A stretch of DNA of 64,000 bases from Blakeslea trispora (GCA_025331445.1 JAIWNE010000018.1:124001-188000), one strand, 5' to 3'; numbered from the stretch's first letter, positions 1-10,095 are shown. Notes: generated by a model not told the origin, from the letters alone. A program made the numbers and translations.

Positions 1-1264
1 TGCCCACTTACAAAACCTATCATAGACAGTAGTCAAATCTATTCTGATAGGCCTTTAAAATGTATTTTAAACCCATTCAAGCGCAAAACTTTTGCTTGGG
101 TGGGACCTTTTCAAAAGACTCATATTTTGTTTTGGTATCTGGAGACACTATAGCTATGTTTGTTAGCTAGCGCCAAGTCGCTACATATTCTCATGATGCT
201 ACCGCATACGTTGTTGCTATTGCTGCTGCTTGCTTCCTAGTTCATTAATTATCTTTAATCGTTTTGTGGCACAGGTGGTCTTCTCATTGCTTTTCCACTT
301 CAAACTAGTGTCAGCAAAGACAGCGCCCATAATGAAGTTGGCAGTATCATCATAACATTTTCGGATGTTGTCTCTAATCTCTTTCTTTTTCTTTTGCTCT
401 TCTCTTTATCCTCCCATTATATTGGTTTTTCATATGTAAATGAGAGAAGTATGTACTTTTAGTGAGAGGTTAGAGCACAAATCAACATGATTTTACACAA
501 CGATGAAAGTAAAGCTGCTTTAGTTATTTTTTCTCGAACCTGTTTGTTCTTTGATTAAGCTTGAGATACGCGCCTTTAAGCAATTACGCCAATAGTAAAT
601 AGCCAATGCTCAAAACTTGTTTTTCAAAGCATCTAATTGTTTTTTCCCCCTGTATACACATAATTGATATTCACCTTGCCTTGGACCAAAGAAAAAGTTA
701 CTTGTTTAGCATCAAAGTTTATGATTTATGGATACTTTGGGTGTCTGTTCAGAGCAATGGTGAACATCTTCCAGGTCGCTGATAACATAAGACTAAGTAA
801 AGTCAAGGTCTTTCTTCCATTTCTCAAGCAGAAAAAAAGAAGAAGGAAAAGATGTGGCTTCTCGCAGACAATATTGAATGTATGTGCTCTGCTCCTTCTT
901 TTTTTTCCCTTTTCTTATTTTCATTTTCATTTTCTAATGGTAACAATATAGACTAGTTTTCGAGTTCAATGATAGATTAGGGCTACTCATCGAATAGATA
1001 CAACAGTCCGTTAGAGTTTACTCTTATATTCCAAAGAACCATGCCTCGATAACAAACAAAGCATATTATTCTCTAGAATATGTAAAATTTAGATCGAATA
1101 AAGAAATCAAAATTTGCAAAAAAAATTGTTCGTTTTATAGTTGAATAAAAAACAAAGTCATAAAGTGACTCTATTTCTCACGAAGCAAAAAAAATTTTTT
1201 AGATAAAGAAAAATTATAAAAAGCCAATTTCATTGCTTTTTTTTCCATTTTTTTTTTTCTCTAG
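1..1264. other. Window edge, no confident gene
   Basis: No complete gene is supported here. Reading frame 1 is open on the + strand from the first base to about 153. A second stretch at about 276-461 (+), after a possible acceptor CACAG, reads as a hydrophobic segment beginning GGLLIAFPLQ and ends at a stop. The two could be the last exons of a gene entering from the left, but I could not connect them with convincing splice sites. A 95-codon frame at 664-951 uses a non-ATG start, resembles nothing I know and is probably spurious. Confidence 0.25.
1215..1222 (+). promoter_or_regulatory. TATA-like box upstream of RNase P RNA
   Basis: TATAAAAA lies about 45 bp before the inferred 5' end of the RNase P RNA, a position compatible with a Pol III external promoter. 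The transcription start is not known, so the link is an inference. Confidence 0.35.
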
Positions 1265-1589
1265 AGAGAGGCGACAAGCTTATGTATACGGGCAAACCTA
1301 CGAAAAGACTTTGTTCTTTAATCTATTACCCGTGGGAAGGTCTGAGAAAAGCCGCTAAATGTCTTTGCTGGACAACCTGTTAATGATGGGGGCAGTGCTA
1401 CCAGAAATTATATCGTCTCAAGACCTTTAGTACCTTTGAAGGATTATGATGACCCTTGGGGAGTCATTTTCTTGATGGGTTTGGTCTGAGATGTTTACTG
1501 TAACGGCCTGCGGGTGGTAACGCTATGAAGTGCAATACATGAGACTGGCATTGTCAGTAACTCAATTCAGACTACTCTGTTGCCTCTCT
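1265..1589 (+). ncRNA. RPR1: RNase P RNA
   Basis: This is the catalytic RNA subunit of nuclear RNase P, which removes the 5' leader of pre-tRNAs. CR-I is seen at 1334-1346 (GGGAAGGTCTGAG) and CR-V at about 1564-1578 (AATTCAGACTACTCT), nearly identical to those of the vertebrate RNA as I remember it. GTCTGA (1340-1345) can pair with TCAGAC (1567-1572), forming the universal P4 pseudoknot helix. The ends 1265-1276 and 1578-1589 pair over 12 positions with one G-U, giving helix P1 and fixing the length at about 325 nt. ACGGCC at about 1503 may be CR-IV. RNase MRP RNA is the main alternative, but the CR-I and CR-V sequences fit RNase P better. A Pop3-like protein is encoded at 22832. Confidence 0.88.
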
Positions 1590-1730
1590 CTCTCTCTTTA
1601 TAAAAAATGAAAATGAAAAAGATGAATTTTGTTTTAAGCCTGATTTTCCCTCCCCCAAATAATAATAAAATTAATTTTATTTCCATCTTTTTTGTTTTTC
1701 CTTTCCTCTTTTTCTTTAAAAATCTATGTT

Positions 1731-3061
1731 ATGACTGTATTTGAGTTGGTACCAGAGCGAATTGTTGTTGGATTTGTTGTATGCTTAATCAGCTATTTAC
1801 AATTGACTACCAACTTTTATATCCTCGGCCCTGCTCTGGGTGGCTGGCTTAGTTTTGAAGCACAGAAAATACTTGTGCCTATGAACATTTTTCTTGTTTC
1901 ACTTTATGTAAATTATTACTATGCTTGTACAACAGCACCTGGTTATACACCTGAAGGATGGGTAAGAACGCGTCAAATATGATCAATATATCATATGGAT
2001 TTATCTCTAAAAAAACATGATTTGTTAGGAACCACCTTATGCTGTTTTGCATCCTCCAGAAGATGTTACTTTACCGACAGGCATAACAGGTCCTCGCTTC
2101 TGTAAGAAATGCAATGCCTACAAACCCCCTCGGGCCCATCATTGTCGTCAGTGTGGACAATGTGTCCTACGGATGGATCATCATTGTCCTTGGATTGCTA
2201 ATTGTGTAGGCTTTGGTAATTACAGTTATTTTGTTCGATTTGTCTTTTCAGTCATGCTCTGTTGTTCTTATGGTTTTTGTTTATTGTTTTGGCGGTTACA
2301 ACATATCTTTGAGGCTAGATCTAATCCATGGGTAAAAAAGAGAGAGAGACATACAAAGAAACTTGGCTCATGCTTTGTTTCCTTAGATACCTAATCCTTC
2401 TCTACTTGAGCTTTGTACTGTCATGATAAATTTGATTCTGTTGTTCTTTGTCCTTATGTTGGTGGGCGTGTTGGCTGTTTATCATTGTTATTGTCTTTGG
2501 AAGGGTCAGACAACTATTGAAGAATCCGAGAGAACAAAGACAAAACGTCTGATACGGCGTCGCAAGATTGATCCTGTAAAGTAAACAAACATCAGCCTAT
2601 AACTCATTACTCACATACTCTAGGTCGAGTTTCCCTTTGATCTAGGATTTTATCCAAACATGTGTTCAGTACTTGGAAGTAATCCACTTTTTTGGATGTG
2701 GCCTCAGGGAACACCGGGCAATGGTCTACAATATCCCACTCGACCTAATACAGGTAATATAGCTCTTGACCCGAAAGGAACCATCATTTATACTATCTTT
2801 TTTTTTTTAGATCCTATGGTTATCTATAGCTGGCCACCTCGAGATCCTAAAGAATTGAATCCCAGCTTAATACATGATGAACAAGAAGAAAAAGAGGAGG
2901 AACCTCGTATGATTCGCCGAGATTCCGAAGGTTATATTGTTCAGGAAATTACTATGGAAGATAGAATGCGGATGCTTCATGAGCATCTTAGACACGATGG
3001 ATTCCTAGAAGGCTTTTCAGACGAGTATGAAGATAGCCAAATAGAAAAAAAGCACCTTTGA
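1731..3061 (+). CDS. DHHC palmitoyltransferase, Pfa4-like
   Basis: Protein S-acyltransferase that attaches palmitate to cysteines of membrane proteins, probably in the ER. Five exons are inferred: 1731-1961, 2029-2331, 2387-2575, 2624-2753 and 2811-3061, giving about 367 residues. The N-terminus has two hydrophobic segments. Exon 2 holds the Cys-rich domain with CxxC and HHC repeats and the catalytic DHHCPW, followed by ANCVG. A further membrane segment lies in exon 3. The C-terminal tail is acidic and cytosolic. The start is the first ATG with a family-like N-terminus (MTVFELVP). The last intron (57 nt) is a multiple of three without a stop, so retention would keep the frame. Pfa4 is the closest family by layout; other DHHC types are possible. 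Confidence 0.85.
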
Positions 3062-3161
3062 AAATAAATCTTTCTCCCTTCTTATATCATGCAACCAATC
3101 ATAAGCATTTTGTTTTTATTTTTTATTTTATTATTTTTTTTCTTTGTCTTTCTAAATAACC

Positions 3162-3969
3162 ATGTACGGGAATCGAACCACAGGCTCAACTGCACTAAAG
3201 CGCTTGATGACTGAATATAGAGGTAACGAGCCGTGAAGTAGAACAAACTCCCCACAGGTTGTTTAACCAATTTTTCTTTTTAAAAAAGAACTTACTCTTA
3301 ATGCACCTGAAGGCATTACTGCAGGTAAAAGTGAAATGACAAAAAAAAAAGGCATGACAGTAAACTCAAATTACGGCAGGCCCTGTTGATGAAAACAACT
3401 TTTTTGAATGGGAAGCTTTGATTGCGTAAATGAAGTGTTATTTATTAAAGGAAAAACAAAAAGGAAATTGACGACTCAAACATTAGTGGACCTGAAGACA
3501 CTCCCTTTGAAGGTGGTCTATTCCCTGCCACACTTACTTTTCCTAAAGACTATCCTCTTAGCCCACCCACCATGCGTTTTACCTGTGATTTTTTTCATCC
3601 TAATGTATACCAAAATGGTACTGTTTGTATCTCTATTCTCCATCCACCTGGTGATGATCCCAACATGTATGAGAGCAGTTCTGAGCGATGGAGTCCAGTA
3701 CAGAGTGTAGAAAAGATTCTGCTAAGTGTAGTTAGCATGTTGGCAGGTAAAGTATTTCTCTGTAAACAGCTTCTTTTCTTTATTAACATGCAATCGATTA
3801 GAACCCAATGATGAAAGTGGTGCTAATATAGATGCTTGTGTAAGTTGTAATGTATAAAATTTGTTTGAATTGTCTTTAACATCTCATTTTCTAGAAAATA
3901 TGGAGAACAGACCGTGAACGTTACAATGAGATTGTAAGAGAAAATGCTAGAAAAACTTTAGGCTTGTAA
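3162..3969 (+). CDS. UBC7: Ubiquitin-conjugating enzyme E2, Ubc7/UBE2G type
   Basis: E2 enzyme passing ubiquitin to substrates, in this subfamily chiefly in ER-associated degradation. Six exons are inferred: 3162-3222, 3289-3324, 3380-3425, 3487-3746, 3802-3839 and 3895-3969, giving 171 residues, close to the usual length. Seen: an N-terminal helix [11 protein letters not shown] followed by the catalytic Cys in GTVCISILH, and the acidic insert [16 protein letters not shown] next to the active site, which marks the Ubc7/Cdc34 group. The C-terminus ends in KTLGL as in Ubc7. The gene is convergent with the Rsc7-like gene, with only about 50 bp between their stop codons. Confidence 0.92.
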
Positions 3970-4019
3970 CAAAAGAAAAATAATAAGGAGTTTATGAATA
4001 AAACAAAGAACTTCTTTTT

Positions 4020-5183
4020 TTAAAATCCAATGTCCATCTCCATTTTGGGTTGATTGTTGATCATAGCCATAGTATGGTCAAGGGTATTATTGCTATTGTT
4101 TGTCAACAGGTCTTCTTGCTTACTGTCATTCATAAAGCTGCTTGTGTCTCTAAGTGATTGTCTATTTTCAGGTATTTGGTAGACATTCGTCATCAAGTCA
4201 TAATTCGTTGGGTTGGCGCGGCGGTAAGAAAAGAGAGAGGTATTGAACTGTCTGGCTGAGATGGCCGCATTATGTAACCAATTGAGTTCGGTTGTCATTG
4301 TGTCTTGTGCTGTTAATTTGTGGATCAGATTGTTTCTGCCTACATCAGCATGGACTGGTAAGAACGAAGCTGAGCTAGTAGGCTTATCCAAGATCTCTTT
4401 AATTGCAGGCTCTTCTTCAGATGCCTCTTCTTCACCATCGTCTACTTCCTCTGTATAATAATAATCATCTCTTCCCTTACGCCCTCTACGAACCACACGA
4501 TGTCCAAACTGCTTAAAGACGGAACGAGCTGTCACCACAGAGATTTCACGGGTACGGAAGGTGGAGCGAAGTAGGTTCAGATCGACCAAATGACCCTTTT
4601 CGGCATTATCGATATGTACCTTTTGTAACTTTACATTTTTCTTTAGGAACACAAAACTGTCTCGGAAACCTAAAAGGGCAGCCGGATCCTTTGAGAACAT
4701 AAATAGTGTATTACCACGCGTAGGTAAAGTAAATGTAGGTACACGGTATTCACGGCCTAATCTATCCTCAGTCAATCCTTCAATCAAAAAAAAAGGAGAC
4801 AAAAAAAGAAAAAGAAAAAAATTACCTCCTAGTAATCGACCATATTTATCTACTTTCTCTTCTCCTGTTTCATCCACATCACTAAGATAGCCACTAGGAG
4901 TAGCTGGAGGTTGATGATAGCTTTGACTGGAAGAGAGGTTAGAAGTAGGTGTTTGTGCAGGTGAATGGTGTGACCTTGAAGTTCTCTCTTCTCTATAACT
5001 GTGTGTCTTGGGTCTACCTCTCTTTCGAATATGACCATCGGGACTAGGATGATGACTGTCTAGATCACTTGTGTTAAGTCCATCATCACCAGAAGACAAT
5101 TCGCTATCCTCATCAACATAATTCAAATCGTCTTTTTCATCTAAACCTCCACTTCTACTTCTCGATCTCTTTCTCTTTGCCAT
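4020..5183 (-). CDS. Chromatin remodelling complex subunit, Rsc7/Swp82-like
   Basis: Likely accessory subunit of an RSC or SWI/SNF remodeller in the nucleus. The N-terminus (MAKRKRSRSR, then acidic and Ser-rich) contains RKRGRPK, an AT-hook-like motif. The core reads DKYGRLLGG, then GREYRVPTFTLPTRGNTLFM and GFRDSFVFLKKN, matching the CRC-subunit (Rsc7/Swp82) domain as I know it. An intron is inferred at 4778-4825: GT-AG, 48 nt and in frame, interrupting the otherwise conserved LLGG-LTEDRLG region with a low-complexity FFLFLFL insert if retained. Spliced length is about 371 residues. Downstream of the core are an acidic stretch EEVDDGEEEASEEE and an Asn-rich tail. Confidence 0.8.
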   Translation of the reverse strand: MAKRKRSRSRSGGLDEKDDLNYVDEDSELSSGDDGLNTSDLDSHHPSPDGHIRKRGRPKTHSYREERTSRSHHSPAQTPTSNLSSSQSYHQPPATPSGYLSDVDETGEEKVDKYGRLLGGNFFLFLFLSPFFLIEGLTEDRLGREYRVPTFTLPTRGNTLFMFSKDPAALLGFRDSFVFLKKNVKLQKVHIDNAEKGHLVDLNLLRSTFRTREISVVTARSVFKQFGHRVVRRGRKGRDDYYYTEEVDDGEEEASEEEPAIKEILDKPTSSASFLPVHADVGRNNLIHKLTAQDTMTTELNWLHNAAISARQFNTSLFSYRRANPTNYDLMTNVYQIPENRQSLRDTSSFMNDSKQEDLLTNNSNNTLDHTMAMINNQPKMEMDIGF

Positions 5184-6050
5184 AGCTATAGGAAAATATC
5201 TTTTTGAAAGTTAATTAACTACAGCAAACATGATACTATAGCAACAGAAACAAAAGGTTAGTTTTACTTACCGAAAAGAATGTTCAACACGTAAAAAAAA
5301 AAAAGAAATAGACTAATCTACCCAAAAAAAAAAAGAACAAAAAACAAGCGTGAGTGTGTGTGAGTATAAAGCAAGTCGCATTTTAAAAAGTCGATTTTTT
5401 TTTTTGAAAATAAACGCCCACAGCCAATCATGACTTATTTGACAGCTTGTTTCCTTTCAAGCATAATATGCTTCCTTTTTAAAATACAATAAGTCGTTCG
5501 ATTCAAGAATTGTTTTATAAAAGAACATATAATATAAGAGTAGCAATCCTTTGACTTGTATCGTTTCAAGCACTGAAATGCCATTCAAGATGATGAATCC
5601 TCTCAGGCTAAGTGGCTATTGTATCAAAAAAGAAATACGAGCATGTCAATAATGGGCTCTTCTCTTTTAACGTCTGTACCTGATAATCGTGTTGTATAGA
5701 ACAGTATTAACTTCAATGTATACATCTGGTAAGAGTAATTTCTTTCGGTTTAGATCAAACCTCACTAATTGTAAGAATCTGTTCAATCTAGACTCTATAA
5801 CTTGAAGATTTCTGTCTTTTTTGCAGATGAAAAACATCCGAAAATAGTGTATAAAAGTCCTCTTATTTTTTTTTGAAACATCGACAACACTGTCTAACAA
5901 AAAAAAATTTTTTTTTCTAGCTTTCTTCTTTTTTTTTCTCCCCCAGCTCTTTTCTTAAACAGATAGTGAGGAAGGTAAGAAGACCAAACAAACCAAACAA
6001 AGGAATATAGAACTCAAGTAGTTTCCCAACTTAGATTTTTTTTCTTGCAC
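5184..6050. other. Intergenic, AT-rich, with one repeat copy
   Basis: Divergent promoter region between the Rsc7-like gene (-) and the S27a fusion gene (+). It holds one copy of a dispersed repeat (listed separately). A 77-codon frame on the minus strand at 5667-5900 has no recognisable family and is not called. Confidence 0.5.
5530..5622 (+). repeat. Dispersed repeat, copy A
   Basis: About 44 bp here (ATATAAGAGT, then AATCCTTTGACTT and TTCAAGC) match a stretch at 27151-27193 with few differences. A second shared block, CTATTGTATCA, follows about 40 bp later here and about 47 bp later in the other copy. The spacing suggests one diverged element of about 100 bp, not chance. Its nature (short mobile element or structured RNA) is unknown. 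Confidence 0.55.
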
Positions 6051-6058
6051 TATAAATT
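6051..6058 (+). promoter_or_regulatory. TATA box of the S27a fusion gene
   Basis: TATAAATT lies about 43 bp upstream of the ATG at 6101 and directly after T-rich tracts typical of highly expressed fungal genes. Confidence 0.5.
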
Positions 6059-6100
6059 TATCTAATTGTTTGAAAAATAATCGAGTTATCTGAATCTACC

Positions 6101-6568
6101 ATGCAAGTCTTTGTCAAGTCCCTCCAAGGCAACACCCTTGCCCTTGATGTCTCTGCCAACAGCTCCGTTGCTGCTGTCAAGGCCATGATCCAAGAACGTG
6201 AAGGTCTCCCTGTTGATGCTCAACTCTTGAGCTTCGCTGGTAAGCCTCTCGTTGATGGTCAACTTGCCCTCTACGGTATTGCCGAAAACAACACCTTGAA
6301 CCTCAACGCTGAACTTCTCGGTGGTGGTAAGAAGAGAAAGAAGAAGACCTACACCACCCCCAAGAAGATCAAGCACAAGCGTACTAAGGTCAAGTTGGCT
6401 ATCCTCAAGTACTACAAGGTTGATGAATCTGGCAAGATCACCCGTCTCCGTCGTGAATGTCCCAACAACACCTGTGGTGCTGGTGTCTTCATGGCCAAGC
6501 ACAAGGACCGTCAGTACTGTGGCAAGTGTCACTTGACTTACGTCTTCCAAAAGGGCGAAAGTGCTTAA
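6101..6568 (+). CDS. RPS31: Diverged ubiquitin-like domain fused to ribosomal protein S27a/eS31
   Basis: Residues 76-155 are a normal eS31: [14 protein letters not shown], then [13 protein letters not shown] and a zinc finger with four cysteines (CPNNTC and CGKC). It is a component of the 40S subunit. Residues 1-75 occupy the usual ubiquitin position but are strongly diverged. The N-terminus MQVFVKSL and FAGKPL are still ubiquitin-like and K6, K27 and K48 remain, but K11, K29, K33 and K63 are replaced. The Ile44 position is Ser, one residue is missing near position 53, and the tail is LLGG instead of LRGG. The diglycine cleavage site before GKKRKK is kept, so processing is plausible, but conjugation as ubiquitin is unlikely. 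Single exon with C-ending codons, suggesting high expression. Confidence 0.93.
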   Translation: MQVFVKSLQGNTLALDVSANSSVAAVKAMIQEREGLPVDAQLLSFAGKPLVDGQLALYGIAENNTLNLNAELLGGGKKRKKKTYTTPKKIKHKRTKVKLAILKYYKVDESGKITRLRRECPNNTCGAGVFMAKHKDRQYCGKCHLTYVFQKGESA

Positions 6569-6657
6569 ACTTGAAAAACAAGAGTTTATTATTTCATTTT
6601 AACAAAAAAAAAGAATGACTTTTAAGCACACATACACAATCACTTTATTTGTTTGTT

Positions 6658-6990
6658 TTATTCATCGTTGGAGGCTGGCTCATTTGAAGGTGGCTGGCTC
6701 ACTTGTTGAGTCTTTAATAAGGCTTCATGCAGTTCTTGTTGTTCTTTCAATTCTCTCATATTGAGTGCTTGTTGTTCCTTCTTCTTTCTTCGTTCATCTT
6801 CTCGGATGACACCTGCTCTCAATGTCTAGTTTAAAAGAGGGGAAGAGAGAAAAGGGATGAGTTTATATGAATAGCTGGCTAAGGTTTTATTTACAGCTTT
6901 TTCTTCATTTTGAAGATAATGTACGCCAAAAACAGAAGCAGCACAGAAAACAATGGACCCCATCAAAGTTGCTTTGGCTGCTTTAGACAT
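6658..6990 (-). CDS. PET117: Cytochrome c oxidase assembly protein PET117
   Basis: Small mitochondrial protein of 87 residues, needed in this family for cytochrome oxidase assembly. Two exons: 6895-6990 and 6658-6825, with a GT-AG intron between them. The N-terminus MSKAAKATLMGSIVF, one membrane-like segment and GVHYLQNEEKA, followed by LRAGVIREDERRKKKEQQ, match the Pet117 pattern. The C-terminus is a Gln/Glu-rich helix. The gene is tail to tail with the S27a fusion gene, stops 90 bp apart. Confidence 0.85.
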
Positions 6991-8222
6991 AATGTGTATA
7001 TAATCAAAGTAGAATGTTGTATATAAAAAAAAAAGAAAAAAGAAAGGAAAGAGGAGGGTTATTTCATTTTGACAGGCAGCTGCAAAAGAATAAAATAGAA
7101 AAAAATGAACTCAGTCTGTCATACAACTTTGAAGGAAAGCATCTTTTATGGCGTTTTCTCAGTAGGAGAAGCCCTATAGCGTTTTTTTTTTCTTCTTCTT
7201 TACTCTAATTTCAAACAGCATACTAAACCATGTCCTTGGAAAAGAAATGCAATGATCTTGGTCAGAGAGCCAATAATTATGCTTTAGAGGAATTGATAAG
7301 CATTGTTGTTATGTTAGAGAGAGAGATTGACCTTCTGAACGCATGCTCTAAGTTCAATTGATTTTGCCATGTATCTGTCCAAGCAGATAGAGATATAGAG
7401 ACTATCTTTCCTTTCGACTCATTGTTTTTAGCATTCGTGTTAGCAGAGAAGAACAAGAGATATCTGATGATTGTGCTTAAACCATTGTATTCGTATTGTA
7501 TAGTACTCATTTGACACACAAGTTATCCCTCAAATGACTAAAGTGCACCATTAAGAAAGAGATAGTTACTTTATTACCTTTGTTTTGGAACGCTTCTTTA
7601 AGAAGTGACAGGTTGATCTATTTCTCTGTTTCTATGAAAAGCTGTAAAAGCATCCGGGAGTTTTCCTTCTTGTTTCAAGCAAGGTATACACAAACATAAA
7701 CAAGTTTAGTACATCATTTGTGTTATAAAGCATAAAATGAACTTGTATTTTGTCACATGTAATTCAGTTCGGTCATATAAACTGATTATTCTTAGTAAAT
7801 TCATTCTTTCATTTTGTTTGATTCGAGAAAAAGGATAGTCTGTCTTATAAATTCCCTCATTTCTTTTTTTATTGTTATTGAGAAAAAAAAAGTTAAACCT
7901 GTTCAAGGGGGTTTCGGCTTCAAGAAAGTATTTGGGCTAAAGGATCTTGAGGCATCTCTCTTTTTATTGGCAATTTAAATCAACATGTCAAGTATGATTG
8001 GATAAAGAAAGAGCTTCCTTCTATTTTTTGTGTGTGTGTGTGTGCAATCTAATTCCGGAAATGATGTACTATTTTCCGAAAGAAAATCTCCCTCCCTTTC
8101 CCTTTGATTCAGCTGAAATCACGTTGTTCCAGAATAGAAATTAAAAAAAAAAGGACACCTTAATTTTTTTCCCTTTCTTTTTTTTCTCTCTCTCTCTTTC
8201 TTTCTCTGTTTCGATTATATCA
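6991..8222. other. Intergenic with one weak small frame
   Basis: Mostly AT-rich DNA with homopolymer tracts and a TG repeat near 8030. The only coding hint is the short ATG frame at 7230. A minus-strand frame of 80 codons at 7277-7519 overlaps it and is not recognised. Confidence 0.4.
7230..7361 (+). CDS. Possible small protein, unrecognised
   Basis: ATG frame of 43 residues, following a T-rich leader as in neighbouring real genes. It reads as an amphipathic helix (ANNYALEELISIVVMLEREI) and resembles short coiled-coil subunits, but no family is recognised. A further open stretch follows at about 7382-7510, but I could not join it with acceptable splice sites. It may be noise. Confidence 0.2.
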   Translation: MSLEKKCNDLGQRANNYALEELISIVVMLEREIDLLNACSKFN

Positions 8223-10007
8223 ATGCATCGCTTATCATTGACTTTAGTTAGCAAAAGACCTATTCTAAACAGATCTTTCTATCGCTCTGTATGTCACCGT
8301 CTTGTTAGATAAGGATGTGAAGCTTACTTGTTCTAGTTCTCGATAGCGTGTCATCAACATATTGAGGATGAATTGTCAGAGGTAGTGTAATGAAAGAGGG
8401 ATGCAGTCCATTTTGACTGATAACAATTTCATACAACAGACACATGTGCTTCATCGAAAATTATCAGGTGCCAGAATGTTTATCTTGAACAGGCCCGAGA
8501 AGTTGAATGCATTAAATTTAGGCATGATTCGAAATATTGGACCTCAGCTGAAGGCGTGGGATGTTTCGACTCTAGCTAAAGTCATCTTGATGAAAGGTAC
8601 CGGCAAAGGCAAACTGAGTGTAGGCGATGATATTTTAGGTAACTAAAAAAGATATAGATATTTCAATTACAAAAGCTAATTATTCGGATAGATGTTTTAT
8701 TGAAAGCACAAGCAAGAGATCCTGATGCATTGTACTTTTTTCAAGATAAATTCGGACTTGTGCAAATGATTGCTACACTTAAAACACCTTATGTTGCCAT
8801 ATTAGATGGCTATGCATGTATGTATGTTTTCTTTTCCATCCTGATCTTGTTTTTTTTGTTAAAAAGAAACTAAAGAAAAAAGACAGTGGGAGGAGCATTA
8901 GGTTTATTTGTTCATGGACCATTTAGAATTGCAACTGAAAAGACTATTTTTGCGATACCAGAAGTCAGTATAGGTGCATTTCTTAACTCTGGATCAAGTT
9001 TCTTTCTATCAAGATTAGATGGAGAAATTGGCACTTATTTGGCATTGACAGGAAGCCGACTAGAAGGAATAGATGCATTGTAAGTAAGTGAGAAACAAGA
9101 GAGAGAGAGAGAGAGTCATCTAGACCCAGATAAATTCATACAATTTTGTTAGTTTTGCAGGCATTGCAACACATTATGTTCCTTCCTCGAGAATACAAGC
9201 ATTAGAACAGAAACTGATTGACCTTGATATATCAGAACATGAGATCATTCAACGTGTATTAGAAAACTTTGTAGAACAAAAGCCAGTAGAGAAGATTGCA
9301 TTTCAGAAAGACATTCGACAAGTGATTGACAGGTAAAAAGAAAAAAGGGGGAGAAAATCAAGTCAAGACAGTCCACTCATCATGCAACATAAAGATGCTT
9401 TGCTTTTGATACAATAGAACAGATTGTGGCAGCATTAGATAAAGAAAAGTCAACATCTTGGATAAGAGAGACAAAACAAAAGTTATTATCAGCATCACCC
9501 ACAAGTCTAAAAGTGACACTGAAAGCATTGAGAAAGGGAAAATCAATGTCCCTTGTAGAATGTCTCAAGATGGAATTCGATTTGATTCAAAAGTTCCTTG
9601 TGACAAGAGATTTCCATGAAGGCGTTGAGGCTGCCTTCACTAGTAAGCCTAGACGAAAGCCTCAATGGCAACCTCCTCAATTGACTGGCGTGACTGAAGA
9701 AGAGATTGAACAGCTGTATTTCTCGGACCCTTCTCCAAACAGTCTCTCATTACCAACCAAACTCGATCTGAAGCGTTACCCATATGCCCGATTTGCTTTG
9801 CCAACCGAGGAAGAAGTGAGGCTTGCTATTACAGGAGAAGGTGCTGAGTTCAGAACGGAGGGAAGACTGAAGGAGGATGAAGAGATTCTTTCTTGGTTTC
9901 AAAATGGGCATAAAGGCAAATGGGGAGTTCGAGAAAAAGTGATGGACATACTTGGTCGCAAAACAGTATTGAAAGACCAAAAGGACCGTGAATGGATCGA
10001 TACTTGA
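8223..10007 (+). CDS. 3-hydroxyisobutyryl-CoA hydrolase-like protein (HIBCH/Ehd3 family)
   Basis: Crotonase-fold protein of about 469 residues from six inferred exons: 8223-8288, 8407-8638, 8692-8817, 8887-9079, 9153-9332 and 9395-10007. The Arg-rich N-terminus (MHRLSLTLVSKRPILNRSF) looks like a mitochondrial presequence. Family signatures include ILNRPEKLNALN, VHGPFRIATEKTIFAIPE, ALTGSRL, AGIATHYVPSSR and the C-terminal SPTSLKVTLKALRKG and DFHEGVEAAF. In human HIBCH this enzyme acts in valine breakdown. Here usual active-site stretches are altered: the family's FCAGGD region is LSVGDD and FPDVGG is FLNSGS, so the catalytic Asp appears to be Asn. The yeast homologue Ehd3 is also a mitoribosome subunit (mS47), so a structural role is possible. 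Intron 1 (118 nt) has alternative acceptors. Confidence 0.82.
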
Positions 10008-10095
10008 TTCATAAGCTTGGTTGAATAAATTCATGCTTATTTCCCCTCTCCCCCCCCCCTTTCTCTCTTTTTTCTTAAAAAAAAGTCACTTGAAG

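Noticed and set aside
1446..1492. C/D snoRNA-like boxes (ATGATGA and CTGA)
   Set aside because: They lie inside the RNase P RNA, which explains the sequence better.
3160..3230. A tRNA-like B box (GGTTCGATTCC on the minus strand)
   Set aside because: T-stem and acceptor do not pair, no A box fits, and the + strand here is clearly exon 1 of the Ubc7 gene (STALKRLM).
6086..6550. Long minus-strand frame of 154 codons across the S27a fusion gene
   Set aside because: It is the antisense shadow of a strongly codon-biased gene; no family resemblance.
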